From Gemmatimonadota bacterium (GTDB taxonomy: Bacteria > Gemmatimonadota > Gemmatimonadetes > Longimicrobiales > Gaopeijiaceae): a stretch of 64,000 nucleotides of DNA. A program made the position numbers and the translations under genes. The notes below the pieces were generated by a model that saw only the letters and a list, made by a program, of their open reading frames with translations, was not told the origin of the DNA and did no database searches. Shown one piece after another: positions 1 to 11,018 of this stretch (positions within the stretch are counted from its first letter, which is position 1; each line of letters opens with the position of its first letter). The stretch spans positions 337,486 to 401,485 of the forward strand of contig JAPPOV010000033.1 of the NCBI GenBank assembly GCA_028873595.1, in the 5' to 3' direction.

Positions 1-1551
<1,551 letters not shown>

Positions 1552-1671
1552 GCGCGCAAACCACCGCCCGGGCATAGCCGGGCGGTCTATGCTTCGTGCG
1601 TGGTGGGCCGTCTCCGGTCTTCGGGGCCTGAGTACTGCGTAAGGTTCGTGAGTGCCTGTGGACCATCTCTG

Positions 1672-2946
1672 TCAGCGGACCGGCTGTCCCGCGACGTAGA
1701 CCTGCTCGAGACTTCTCGTGTTCTCGAGATCCTCGAGGGGATCCTCGGTCAGGACCATGAAATCGGCCCACATGCCGGGGGCGAGTACCCCTCGGTCTCC
1801 AAGTTCGAGGCATGAGGCGGCGACACTGGTCGCACTCATCAGAACTTGCTCCGGAGTCATGCCCGCGTGGCCCATCATCCACAGTTCCATGTGCTCGAAG
1901 TAGCCGGGGAACCGGCCGCCGGGCCCTGAGTCCGTGCCCATCGCGACCTGAAGGCCGGCGTCGGAGACCGCTTTCACGTTCCGCAGAGCCACGTCCAGCC
2001 CGTCCCGATACCCGGCCGCCGTGGGGCTCGCCGCCATCCGTTGCATGAAGGCAGGCTCTGAGACACGGGCGACCTCAGCGGCGTTGGCGTGCTTTGTGAA
2101 GAACGGGTCATCGAAGAAGTCGGGCCGCTCCCCATAGACGAAGGTGCTGACTTCACGAGTCAGCGTCGGTACGTAACAGACCCCTGTTTCTCGAAGCATA
2201 CGAAGAAATTCCTCGTCTACGTCGACGTCCCGGACGGAATGGGCGACCATCGAGGTTCCCATGTCGAGCAGGCGTTTCCCATCGTCGAGGTAGAAGAGGT
2301 GGGTAGCGAGCCGGAGGTCGTTCTCCGCCGCAACGTCGAGCACGGCCTGGACGGCTTCCCATGGCATCTTGGTACCCGTGCCGAGATTGTCGTCGACGCG
2401 GAGTTTCAGCCAATCGACACCGGCATCGGCGTTGGTTTGTGCATCTGCGCGGGCCTGCTCCGGATTCGAGGCAGTGACGACGGGGCCCGCGGCGAAAAGG
2501 CGCGCTCTCGGATCGTGAGGTGTTGCGGCGTCTCGTGCCTCCAGGACAGCCTCGTTGTCGCCGAGGCTGTTTACCGTCGTGACACCATAGGTGGCGAAAA
2601 GCTCGAGGTCTCCTCGTACGCGCTCGACGTCGTCGACAATCGACTCCTCCGCCCACAATCCACTCACATGACCGTGCGCGTTGACCAAGCCGGGTACGAT
2701 ATGCCTCCCGGACAGGTCGATCGTCTCGACAACCTCGACGCCCTCGGGAACCGAGCCGTCGGATGACATCCCTACGATGCGCCCGTCCCGGACGAAGAGC
2801 GTGGTGTTGGCCTGCGCGGGGCTTCCCGTGCCGTCCCAGACGGTCGCGCCTGTGAAGGCGGTCGTCGGCGCACCGGCACGGGGAGAGGAGCATGCTGTGC
2901 AGAGCGCCAGCGCGGTCAGGAGGGGAAGAACTCGTTTCGTATTCAT
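1672..2946 (-). CDS. Secreted amidohydrolase-family lipoprotein
   Basis: A 424-residue metal-dependent hydrolase of the imidazolonepropionase-like amidohydrolase family. It has a lipoprotein signal (LCTACSS), then the small beta-sandwich domain and the metal-ligand motif GLVNAHGHVSG; this HxH replaces nothing and is the usual first metal site. Later come a conserved His region (LATHLF) and GTDSGPGG, carrying the catalytic Asp. The C-terminus WADFMVLTEDPLEDLENTRSLEQV is cut short here to its family meaning: the returning strand of the composite sandwich domain. It likely hydrolyses an amide or dipeptide-like substrate in the periplasm; the substrate is not predictable. It is convergent with the preceding lipoprotein gene. 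Confidence 0.85.
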   Translation of the reverse strand: MNTKRVLPLLTALALCTACSSPRAGAPTTAFTGATVWDGTGSPAQANTTLFVRDGRIVGMSSDGSVPEGVEVVETIDLSGRHIVPGLVNAHGHVSGLWAEESIVDDVERVRGDLELFATYGVTTVNSLGDNEAVLEARDAATPHDPRARLFAAGPVVTASNPEQARADAQTNADAGVDWLKLRVDDNLGTGTKMPWEAVQAVLDVAAENDLRLATHLFYLDDGKRLLDMGTSMVAHSVRDVDVDEEFLRMLRETGVCYVPTLTREVSTFVYGERPDFFDDPFFTKHANAAEVARVSEPAFMQRMAASPTAAGYRDGLDVALRNVKAVSDAGLQVAMGTDSGPGGRFPGYFEHMELWMMGHAGMTPEQVLMSATSVAASCLELGDRGVLAPGMWADFMVLTEDPLEDLENTRSLEQVYVAGQPVR

Positions 2947-3171
2947 GACGGAGGGTACGAAGGTGTCGGACCTCTAGCAAAAGCGGAGCCGAATACAGGG
3001 ATCGGCTGACTTTAGCGACATGGTGCGAGCCTCGTACAAACTGCTGGCCGAGGCTCTGAATTCGGCGTACTATAAACCATTCGTCTGCTGCCGGAATCCC
3101 TTGCAGGACGGGGTTTTCTCGCCCGGGTGCACTGGTTTCGGGCCGACGCACAAACCCGGGGTTCGATTCAC

Positions 3172-5637
3172 ATGAAGACGCTGGCCGTTTCGACGACGCT
3201 GATGGGCGTACTGTTCATCGTGTCGGGCGCGCGCCTGCCGGATGTGCCGGTTCGCTCACCGCGCGCGGTCGGAGGAACGGTCGCAGAGTCTGCTGGCGCC
3301 CGGGTCTCCAACGACCGGGTTGCTCAGGATCAGGCCCTCATTGACGAGTATTGCGTCCGCTGCCACAGCGAGCGTCGACTGCGTGGAAACCTCTCTCTGG
3401 AGAACTTCGACGTCTCGGCACCGCACCAGTCACCGGCGACGGCCGAGAAGATGATCGTGAAGCTTCGGGCCGGCATGATGCCTCCACCGGGTGCGGCCCG
3501 GCCCGAGGAGTCGGCTCTCACGGAGCTTGTCGAGGGCCTCGAAGCGAGGATGGATCGGGCGGCCGAAGAGCGTCGCGAACCAGGCGGGCGAACCTTCCAG
3601 CGGTTGAACCGTGCTGAATACGCCGGATCGATCGAGTCTCTTCTCGGACTGGCGATCGATCCGGCCAACTATCTCCCTCTCGACACCAAGAGCGAGAATT
3701 TCGACAACATTGCCGACGTTCAGATGCTGTCACCCACGCTGCTCGATGCGTACCTGACGGCAGCGGCCGATATCGCCCGCCTGGCAGTCGGGGATCTCGA
3801 GGCCGGTAATCGGGAGCACACCTACACGGTCTCCGGATACACGTCTCAGGCGAGTCGGGTGGACGGGGCGCCCTTCGGAACGCGTGGTGGCACCTCTGTG
3901 GTGCACAACTTCCCGGCCGACGGTGACTACGTGTTCACCATCGTCTTTGAGCACACTACGACCGGCGCGGGCTTCGCGGGTCAGCTGGCCCGTGATGAGC
4001 AAGTGGAGATCTCGATCGACGGGGAGCGGGTAGCGCTGATCGATGTCGACACCTGGCTGTCGTACTCCGATTCGTGGGGCATCACGATGCGGACGGATCC
4101 GATTGCGGTGCGGGCCGGTCCTCGTCGCGTCACCGCTGCCTTCCTGACGACTGCGGAGGGGCCGGCTGAAGACCTGCTCTCTCCTCACGACTGGTCGATC
4201 GCGGACCGCCACACCGGGATGAGTGGGTATGGTCTGACACTCCTGCCGCATCTTCGTGACCTCGTCATCGGCGGACCGACGCGCGTCACCGGAGTGTCCG
4301 ATCACCCTGTTCGGGAACGGCTCTTTTCCTGCCGCCCGACCGAAGCATCCGAGGAACGCCCGTGTGCGGAGCAGATCATCCGGGACGTCGCGTCCGACGC
4401 GTACCGACGTCCGCTCGAGCCTCGAGACGTCGAGGGTCTTCTGGGGTTCTACGACGAGGGGGCGGCCGAGGGTGGGTTCGAGATCGGTGTGCGTACGGCG
4501 CTTCAGGCGATCCTCGCGAGCCCGCACTTCGTCTTCCGATTCGAGCGGGGGCAGCGCTCCGTTCATGACGGTGCATACCAGATCAGCGATCATGCGCTGG
4601 CGTCCCGCCTCTCGTTCTTCCTCTGGGCCCTCCCGCCCGACGAGGAATTGCGTACGCTCGCCGGGGAGGGCCGACTCTCGGATGATGGTGTCCTGCGCGA
4701 CCAGGTCCGTCGCATGCTCGCCGATCCTCGGTCGGAGGCCCTCGGATCCCGCTTCGCCGGCCAGTGGCTTCGCCTTCAGGATCTCGACAAGGTTCACCCG
4801 GACTCCTACTGGTTCCCCGATTATGACCAGCAGCTCGCCGACGCGATGCGCTCGGAAACAGAGCTGTTCTTCACGAACCTGGTCCGTGAGGACCGGTCGA
4901 TTCTCGATCTGTACACGGCCGATTATTCGTTCGTGAACGAGCGGCTCGCCGATCATTACGACATGGATGGCGTTCGTGGCGACACGTTCCGTCGAGTCCG
5001 TTATCCTGACGATCGTCGACGTGGCCTCCTCGGGCACGGAAGCGTCCTCACTCTGACCTCCCACGCGGATCGGACATCTCCTGTGCTGCGAGGAAAGTGG
5101 GTTATGGAAGTGCTCATGGGCACTCCGCCGCCGCCACCTCCTCCAGGTGTGCCGGATCTCGAAGAGACCGAGGGGTCGATGGGTGGCCGTGCGCTCAGCA
5201 CGCGAGAGCGGATGGAGGCTCACCGGGCCAACCCGACATGCAATTCGTGCCACCGCTTTATCGACCCGATTGGTCTCGCTCTTGATAGCTACGACGTGAC
5301 GGGTCGTTGGCGCATCCGCGAGCACGGGGCCCCGATCGACACGCGGGGTGAGCTGTACGACGGGACCCCGATCGATGCGCCCGGGGCTCTCATCGACGCG
5401 CTGCTTCGGCGCCCTGAGCCGCTCCTGCGGACCTTCACGGCGAACCTGATGGCGTATGGACTCGGTCGCCGTGTCGAATACGCAGACCAACCCGCCGTTC
5501 GCGCGATCGTGCGTGATGCGGCCGAAGCCGACTACCGCGTATCGAGTTTCGTGCTCGGCGTGGTCATGAGCGATGCCTTTCGCATGCAGTCCGCGGAGAC
5601 CATCGCAGCGGAAACGTTCAGTCGTGCTGGAGGATAG
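3172..5637 (+). CDS. DUF1592-family secreted cytochrome-like protein, copy 1
   Basis: An 821-residue exported protein of the large planctomycete-type family with domains usually ordered DUF1587, DUF1595, DUF1592, DUF1588 and DUF1585. After the signal peptide (MKTLAVSTTLMGVLFIVSGA) there is a CxxCH haem-attachment motif (CVRCH, about residues 61-65). A second CxxCH (CNSCH) lies near the C-terminus, just after the family's poly-proline signature GTPPPPPPPGVP. It is therefore expected to bind c-type haem in the periplasm, although the reaction is unknown. A GTG at 3127 would lengthen the protein, but the ATG at 3172 begins a clean signal peptide and is preferred. The DUF1552 gene starts 25 bases after its stop. 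Confidence 0.9.
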   Translation: MKTLAVSTTLMGVLFIVSGARLPDVPVRSPRAVGGTVAESAGARVSNDRVAQDQALIDEYCVRCHSERRLRGNLSLENFDVSAPHQSPATAEKMIVKLRAGMMPPPGAARPEESALTELVEGLEARMDRAAEERREPGGRTFQRLNRAEYAGSIESLLGLAIDPANYLPLDTKSENFDNIADVQMLSPTLLDAYLTAAADIARLAVGDLEAGNREHTYTVSGYTSQASRVDGAPFGTRGGTSVVHNFPADGDYVFTIVFEHTTTGAGFAGQLARDEQVEISIDGERVALIDVDTWLSYSDSWGITMRTDPIAVRAGPRRVTAAFLTTAEGPAEDLLSPHDWSIADRHTGMSGYGLTLLPHLRDLVIGGPTRVTGVSDHPVRERLFSCRPTEASEERPCAEQIIRDVASDAYRRPLEPRDVEGLLGFYDEGAAEGGFEIGVRTALQAILASPHFVFRFERGQRSVHDGAYQISDHALASRLSFFLWALPPDEELRTLAGEGRLSDDGVLRDQVRRMLADPRSEALGSRFAGQWLRLQDLDKVHPDSYWFPDYDQQLADAMRSETELFFTNLVREDRSILDLYTADYSFVNERLADHYDMDGVRGDTFRRVRYPDDRRRGLLGHGSVLTLTSHADRTSPVLRGKWVMEVLMGTPPPPPPPGVPDLEETEGSMGGRALSTRERMEAHRANPTCNSCHRFIDPIGLALDSYDVTGRWRIREHGAPIDTRGELYDGTPIDAPGALIDALLRRPEPLLRTFTANLMAYGLGRRVEYADQPAVRAIVRDAAEADYRVSSFVLGVVMSDAFRMQSAETIAAETFSRAGG

Positions 5638-5661
5638 AAGATCCCTCAAGGGACAAGAACC

Positions 5662-7068
5662 ATGAATGTGATCACTGGAAACCACATCGAGCGACGAACC
5701 TTCCTCAAGGGGATGGGCAGCACTGTCGCGCTCCCGTTCCTGGACGCGATGATCCCCGCGGGCCGGATGGCCGCCGGCGCGATCGACGACCCGACCCGCT
5801 TTGTCGCGATCGAACTCGTGCACGGAGCCGCGGGGTGCAGTGAATGGGGTGCGAGCCAGAACCTCTGGGATCCGGCGCAGGTCGGACGCGACTTCGACCT
5901 GGCCCCCAGCGCGCTGAGGCCCCTCGAGGAATGGCGAAAGTGGATGACCATCGTCAGCAACACGGACGTCCGCATGGCGGAGGCGTTCGAAGCCAACGAG
6001 ATCGGCGGGGATCACTTCCGTTCGAGCGCTGTCTTCCTGACGCAGTCGCACCCCAAGCAGACACGGGGCTCGGACGTCTTTGCGGGAACTTCGATGGATC
6101 AGATCTACGCTCGGCGCTTCGGACAGGACACTCCGATCCCGAGCATGCAGCTCTGCATCGAGCCGGTTGATCAGTCCGGTGGGTGTGCGTACGGCTACTC
6201 CTGTGTCTACACCGACACAATCAGTTGGGCGTCACCCACAGAGCCGCTTCCCATGATCCGCGATCCACGTGTCGTCTTCAACATGCTCTTCGGGGCTGGC
6301 AGCACATCGGAGGATCGGGCTGCACGCCGACGCACGAACAGTAGCATCCTCGACTGGATCACGGGCGAGATCGCCCACCTGAAACGGGAACTCGGGCCGA
6401 ACGACATGCAGAGGCTCGACCGCTACCTCGACAACGTACGGGAGATCGAGCGGCGGATTCAGGCGGTCGAGGCGCAGAACTCGACCGGCGAAGAGCGTCA
6501 ACTTCCGGGGGCGCCGGCGGGTGTGCCGGACTCATTCGAGGAGCACATGCGTCTCATGTTCGATCTGCAGGCGCTTGCCTTCGCTTCGGACATGACGCGG
6601 GTCTTCTCATTCAAGACGGGACGCGATGCTTCTGGCCGGGTTTATCCGGAAAGTGGCACGGATCGCCCGTTCCACCCGGCATCGCATCACGGCGGTCGTG
6701 AGGAGGCGATTCTCGATTTTCAGAAGATCAACGAGTACCACGTGAGCATGCTTCCGTACTTCCTCGAGCGGCTCCAATCTCTGGACGAGGGCGATACGGA
6801 CCTGCTCGAGAAGACGATGATCGTCTTCGGCTCACCCATGGCAGACGGAAATGTCCACAACCATCGACGCTGCCCGCTTGTCCTGTTGGGTGGAGCGAAT
6901 GGTCAGTTGGAGGGTGGCCTCCATCTCAAGGCTCCGGATGGTACACCGATGGCGAATGTCATGCTGACGCTGATGCACAAGCTCGGTATGGAGGACATGC
7001 GAAGCTTCGGTGACAGCACAGGTGACTTCTCGCTGACGCTGCCGTACTCGGCCGCGTCGGCGGGCTGA
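5662..7068 (+). CDS. DUF1552 protein with Tat signal, copy 1
   Basis: A 468-residue DUF1552 protein. Its N-terminus carries a twin-arginine signal, ERRTFLKGMGSTVALPFL, so it is probably exported folded. The family's HXXSHH motif is present as H338-PA-S341-H342-H343. DUF1552 genes commonly sit beside DUF1592 genes in planctomycetes, acidobacteria and gemmatimonads, and the two proteins are presumed to act together, but the biochemical role is unknown. The gene is separated from the DUF1592 genes by 24 bases upstream and 19 downstream, so it is surely co-transcribed with both. Confidence 0.9.
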   Translation: MNVITGNHIERRTFLKGMGSTVALPFLDAMIPAGRMAAGAIDDPTRFVAIELVHGAAGCSEWGASQNLWDPAQVGRDFDLAPSALRPLEEWRKWMTIVSNTDVRMAEAFEANEIGGDHFRSSAVFLTQSHPKQTRGSDVFAGTSMDQIYARRFGQDTPIPSMQLCIEPVDQSGGCAYGYSCVYTDTISWASPTEPLPMIRDPRVVFNMLFGAGSTSEDRAARRRTNSSILDWITGEIAHLKRELGPNDMQRLDRYLDNVREIERRIQAVEAQNSTGEERQLPGAPAGVPDSFEEHMRLMFDLQALAFASDMTRVFSFKTGRDASGRVYPESGTDRPFHPASHHGGREEAILDFQKINEYHVSMLPYFLERLQSLDEGDTDLLEKTMIVFGSPMADGNVHNHRRCPLVLLGGANGQLEGGLHLKAPDGTPMANVMLTLMHKLGMEDMRSFGDSTGDFSLTLPYSAASAG

Positions 7069-7087
7069 CGCCGATACGAGGAACGAC

Positions 7088-9568
7088 ATGTTCGGACTGA
7101 AATCGACGGTAGCCTTCGGGGCACTCGGCTCACTTCTCGTCTTTGTGGTGGACGGAAGTGCGCCGGCTGACACTCGATGGGTTACCGACCCAGGGGCCAG
7201 GTCTGCAGAGAACGTCGGGGTCTCGGCCACTGATCACAGGTTGTCTGTGATCGACGAGAACACGGTGATCCAGGAGTACTGCGTCCGCTGCCACTCCGAT
7301 CGGCGTCTGCGCGGAAACCTCTCGCTCGAATCGTTCGACATGGAACAACCTCATCTCCAGGGTGAGGTCGCGGAGAAGATGGTCGTGAAGCTCCGGGCGG
7401 GCATGATGCCACCCCCGGGCGTCGCGAGGCCTGCGGGCGACACGCTCAAGATTCTGGTCGAAGCCCTCGAGGGGCGCCTTGATCGGATCGCGGAAGAAAA
7501 TCCGAACCCAGGTGGGCGCACGTTCCAGCGGCTCAATCAGGCCGAATACGCTGCGTCGATTCGGGATTTACTCGGGTTGGAGATCGACGGAGCGGATTAT
7601 CTGCCGCCGGACACCAAGAGTGCGAATTTCGACAACATCGCCGACGTTCAGATGCTGTCGCCGACACTGCTCGACGCATACCTGAATGCGGCGGCCGAGG
7701 TGAGTCGTCTGGCGTTGGGGGACCCGCACGCGACCTCGACGGAGACCCAATACCGTGTGCCGCGCTGGGCGTCGCAGACGGAGCGTGTCCCCGGTGCGCC
7801 CTATGGTACCCGTGGAGGGGTGTCGGTCGTGCACACCTTCCCGGCCGATGGGGAGTACGTGTTCCGCTTTTCGTTCCACCACGAAACGACGGGAACTGCG
7901 GTCGGCAACGGAGCGTCGGCGCTGAATACGACGCCGGACAGCCCCGAGCAGATCGAGATCTCAGTCGATGGTGAGCGTGTCGCGCTCATGGACATCGACC
8001 GTTGGATGCACGTTTCGAACCCCGAGAGTGTCGAGATGCGCACTCCGCCGATCGCGGTGCCGGCCGGACCGCATCGGGTCACCGCCGCGTTCATCATGAA
8101 GGCCGACGGACCGGTACAGGACCTCATCTCGCCCCATGACTGGTCTCTGGCGAGCACTGCCATCGCGGGGACGTATGGGGTCATGTCGCTGCCGCATCTG
8201 CGTGATCTGGTCGTCGTTGGGCCCGAGAGTGTGACCGGAGTGTCGGACACGCCGATTCGGCGCGCAGTCTTCACCTGCCGCCCGACCAGCTCCGAGGACG
8301 AGCGGCCGTGTGCGTCCTCCATTATCGAGCGGCTTGGCGCCGCAGCGTTCCGCCGGCCGCTTACGGACGAGGATCGTGATGCGCTCATGGGCTTCTACGA
8401 CTACGGTGCGGAGGACGGCGGATTCGAGATCGGAGTTCGGACTGCGCTCGAAGCGATGCTCGCGAGCCCTCACTTCGTCTTTCGCTTCGAGGAAGCGCCG
8501 GAGGATGTACGACCCGGTGCGCTGTACCCGATTCAGGACGCGGACCTGGCGGTTCGGCTCTCGTACTTCCTTTGGGGTCTTCCGCCCGATGCAGAGCTGC
8601 GAGAGCTGGCCGAGCGCGGTGAACTCTCCGACGAGGATGTGTTGGAAGATCAGGTTCTACGCATGCTGGCCGACCCGCGCGCTGAGGCACTCGGGCCTCG
8701 CTTTGCCGCGCAGTGGCTGCGGCTGCAGGACCTCGACAAAGTCCATCCGGACGTCCGTCTCGAGCCCGATTTCCATCAACAGCTCGCCGACGACATGCTG
8801 GAGGAGACCGAGCGCTTCTTCACGAGCCTGGTTCGGGAGGACCGCCCGATCTTCGAGTTGTATACGGCTGATTACACCTTCCTGAACGAACGGCTCGCGC
8901 GGCACTACGGGATCGAAGGAGTCACAGGCAACGACTTTCGCCGTGTACCGTATCCCGACGATATGCGCCGTGGCGTACTGGGCCACGCGAGTGTGCTCAC
9001 GCTGACGTCGCAGGCCGGTCGGACCTCGCCCGTTCTGCGCGGGAAATGGGTCATGGAGGTCATCATGGGGACGCCTCCGCCCCCGCCACCTCCAGGGGTT
9101 CCTACGCTCGAGGAAACCGAGGAATCGGATGGAGGGCGTGTACTGACGACGCGGGAGCGGATGGAGATCCACCGCAAGAATCCGACGTGTAATGCGTGCC
9201 ATCGGTTCATGGATCCCATCGGGCTGTCACTCGACAGTTATGGGGTCACCGGGAAGTGGCGTGTGCGTGAGAACGGAAACCCGCTCGATACGCGTGGTGA
9301 TTTCTACGACGGCACGGAGATCCATAACCCGCTGCAGTTGCAGCAGGCTCTTCTCCGACGACCGATCCCATTGGTGCGGACCTTCACGTCCAATCTCATG
9401 GCTTATGGTCTCGGCCGTCGTGTCGAATACTTCGACCAGCCGGCTGTCCGGCAGATTGTGCGAGAGGCCGAAGAACAGAACTACCGGATGTCGGCCTTCT
9501 TCCTGGGGGTGGTGAAGAGCGACGCCTTCCGGATGCAGAGCGTGTCGACGTCGGCCGAAGACAACTAG
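7088..9568 (+). CDS. DUF1592-family secreted cytochrome-like protein, copy 2
   Basis: An 826-residue paralogue of the DUF1592 protein at 3172, with the same domain order, N-terminal CVRCH and C-terminal CNACH haem motifs, and a run of seven prolines (GTPPPPPPPGVP). It differs most in the signal-peptide region and in a carbohydrate-binding-like beta-rich segment around residues 270-285, where it has about ten extra residues. A ribosome-binding site (GAGGAACGAC) precedes the ATG. It is the third gene in the run starting at 3172 and is probably part of the same transcript. Confidence 0.9.
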   Translation: MFGLKSTVAFGALGSLLVFVVDGSAPADTRWVTDPGARSAENVGVSATDHRLSVIDENTVIQEYCVRCHSDRRLRGNLSLESFDMEQPHLQGEVAEKMVVKLRAGMMPPPGVARPAGDTLKILVEALEGRLDRIAEENPNPGGRTFQRLNQAEYAASIRDLLGLEIDGADYLPPDTKSANFDNIADVQMLSPTLLDAYLNAAAEVSRLALGDPHATSTETQYRVPRWASQTERVPGAPYGTRGGVSVVHTFPADGEYVFRFSFHHETTGTAVGNGASALNTTPDSPEQIEISVDGERVALMDIDRWMHVSNPESVEMRTPPIAVPAGPHRVTAAFIMKADGPVQDLISPHDWSLASTAIAGTYGVMSLPHLRDLVVVGPESVTGVSDTPIRRAVFTCRPTSSEDERPCASSIIERLGAAAFRRPLTDEDRDALMGFYDYGAEDGGFEIGVRTALEAMLASPHFVFRFEEAPEDVRPGALYPIQDADLAVRLSYFLWGLPPDAELRELAERGELSDEDVLEDQVLRMLADPRAEALGPRFAAQWLRLQDLDKVHPDVRLEPDFHQQLADDMLEETERFFTSLVREDRPIFELYTADYTFLNERLARHYGIEGVTGNDFRRVPYPDDMRRGVLGHASVLTLTSQAGRTSPVLRGKWVMEVIMGTPPPPPPPGVPTLEETEESDGGRVLTTRERMEIHRKNPTCNACHRFMDPIGLSLDSYGVTGKWRVRENGNPLDTRGDFYDGTEIHNPLQLQQALLRRPIPLVRTFTSNLMAYGLGRRVEYFDQPAVRQIVREAEEQNYRMSAFFLGVVKSDAFRMQSVSTSAEDN

Positions 9569-9611
9569 AACGAGTAAAGCCAACGCGCCTCAGGCGCTGG
9601 AGAGTGACCCG

Positions 9612-11018
9612 ATGCAGTTTCTGACGGGAAAGCACATGAAGCGGAGGACCTTCCTGCAGGGGATGGGTGCGACTGTCGCACTGCCGCTCCTCGACTCGAT
9701 GGTCCCTGCCGGCCGCCTACGTGGGTCGCTGGCGGATGATCCCACTCGCCTCGTTGCGATCGAACTGGTCCATGGGTGCGCGGGAAGTAACGATTGGGGC
9801 GCGAGCCAGAACCTGTGGGCGCCTGCCGATGTGGGACGGAACTTCGACCTTTCGCCGAGCGCGCTGCTCCCGCTTGATCCGTGGCGTGAATACCTCACGA
9901 TCATCAGCAACACCGATGTTCGCATGGCGGAGGCGTTCGAGCCCAATGAGATCGGAGGTGACCACTTCCGGTCGAGCGCGGTCTTCCTGACTCAGTCGCA
10001 TCCGAAACAGACAGAGAGTTCTGACGTGTACGTCGGGACCTCTCTGGATCAGATGCACGCCAACCGCTTCGGTCAGGGCACGCCGATCCCGTCGATGCAG
10101 CTGTGTATCGAGAATGTGGATCAGGCCGGAGGGTGCGCGTACGGGTACTCGTGTGTGTACACGGACTCGATCAGCTGGCGCGCTCCGACCGAGCCGCTCC
10201 CGATGATTCGTGATCCGCGTGTCGCGTTCGATCTCCTCTTCGGAGCGGGAGGTTCGCCGCAGGAGCGGGCCCGTCGTCGTCGCACGAGCAGCAGCATCCT
10301 GGACTGGATCTCGGATGACATCGCTCGAATGCGACGGACGCTCGGCCCGAACGACTACGCTCGCCTCGACCGGTACCTCGAGAACGTGCGTGAGATCGAA
10401 CGGCGCATTCAGGGCGTCGAGGCCCAAAATGCGTCTGGTGAGGAGCGTGCTCTGCCGGGCGCGCCGGCTGGCGTGCCTGACTCCTTCACGGAGCACATGC
10501 AGCTGATGTTCGACCTGCAGGCGCTCGCCTTCGCGTCGGACATGACCCGGGTCTTCTCCTTCAAGACCGGAAGGGATGCATCGTCGAGAGTCTATCCGGA
10601 AAGTGGGACGGACACTCCGTTTCACCCTGCGTCTCACCACGGTGGACGTGAGGACGCGATTCTCGATTTCGCGGTGATCAACAAGTACCACGTCAGTATG
10701 CTCCCGTACTTCCTCGAGAAGCTCCGCGATATCGATGAAGGTGGTACCAACCTTCTCGAGAAGACGATGATCATCTTCGGGTCGCCAATGGCGGATGGGA
10801 ATGTCCACAACCACCGACGTGCCCCGCTCGTCGTGCTGGGCAAGGCGAACGGAAAACTCGAGGGCAATGTGCACCTCAAGGCTCCGGATGGGACGCCGAT
10901 GGCGAATGCGATGCTGTCGATGATGCACACGCTCGGGCACGACGATATGGACAGCTTCGGAGACAGCACGGGCGAGTTCTCGCTGAACCAGGGCTCTGCG
11001 ATGTCGCCCGACCGATGA
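9612..11018 (+). CDS. DUF1552 protein with Tat signal, copy 2
   Basis: A 468-residue paralogue of the protein at 5662, colinear with it through almost its entire length. It has the twin-arginine stretch KRRTFLQGMGATVALPLL and the HXXSHH motif at residues 338-343. Its stop codon overlaps the start of the following ankyrin-repeat gene by four bases (ATGA), so translation of the two is likely coupled. That coupling links the cytochrome/DUF1552 module to the ankyrin protein. Function unknown, as for the family. Confidence 0.9.
   Translation: MQFLTGKHMKRRTFLQGMGATVALPLLDSMVPAGRLRGSLADDPTRLVAIELVHGCAGSNDWGASQNLWAPADVGRNFDLSPSALLPLDPWREYLTIISNTDVRMAEAFEPNEIGGDHFRSSAVFLTQSHPKQTESSDVYVGTSLDQMHANRFGQGTPIPSMQLCIENVDQAGGCAYGYSCVYTDSISWRAPTEPLPMIRDPRVAFDLLFGAGGSPQERARRRRTSSSILDWISDDIARMRRTLGPNDYARLDRYLENVREIERRIQGVEAQNASGEERALPGAPAGVPDSFTEHMQLMFDLQALAFASDMTRVFSFKTGRDASSRVYPESGTDTPFHPASHHGGREDAILDFAVINKYHVSMLPYFLEKLRDIDEGGTNLLEKTMIIFGSPMADGNVHNHRRAPLVVLGKANGKLEGNVHLKAPDGTPMANAMLSMMHTLGHDDMDSFGDSTGEFSLNQGSAMSPDR

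Noticed and set aside
3155..3171. tRNA T-loop-like GGTTCGATTC before the first module
   Set aside because: No flanking complementary arms or acceptor stem; it is chance sequence before the start codon.
3730..6051. Long antisense open frame (773 codons) opposite the first module
   Set aside because: It is the mirror of real DUF1592/DUF1552 coding in high-GC DNA; the translation is Arg/His/Asp-rich with no domain.
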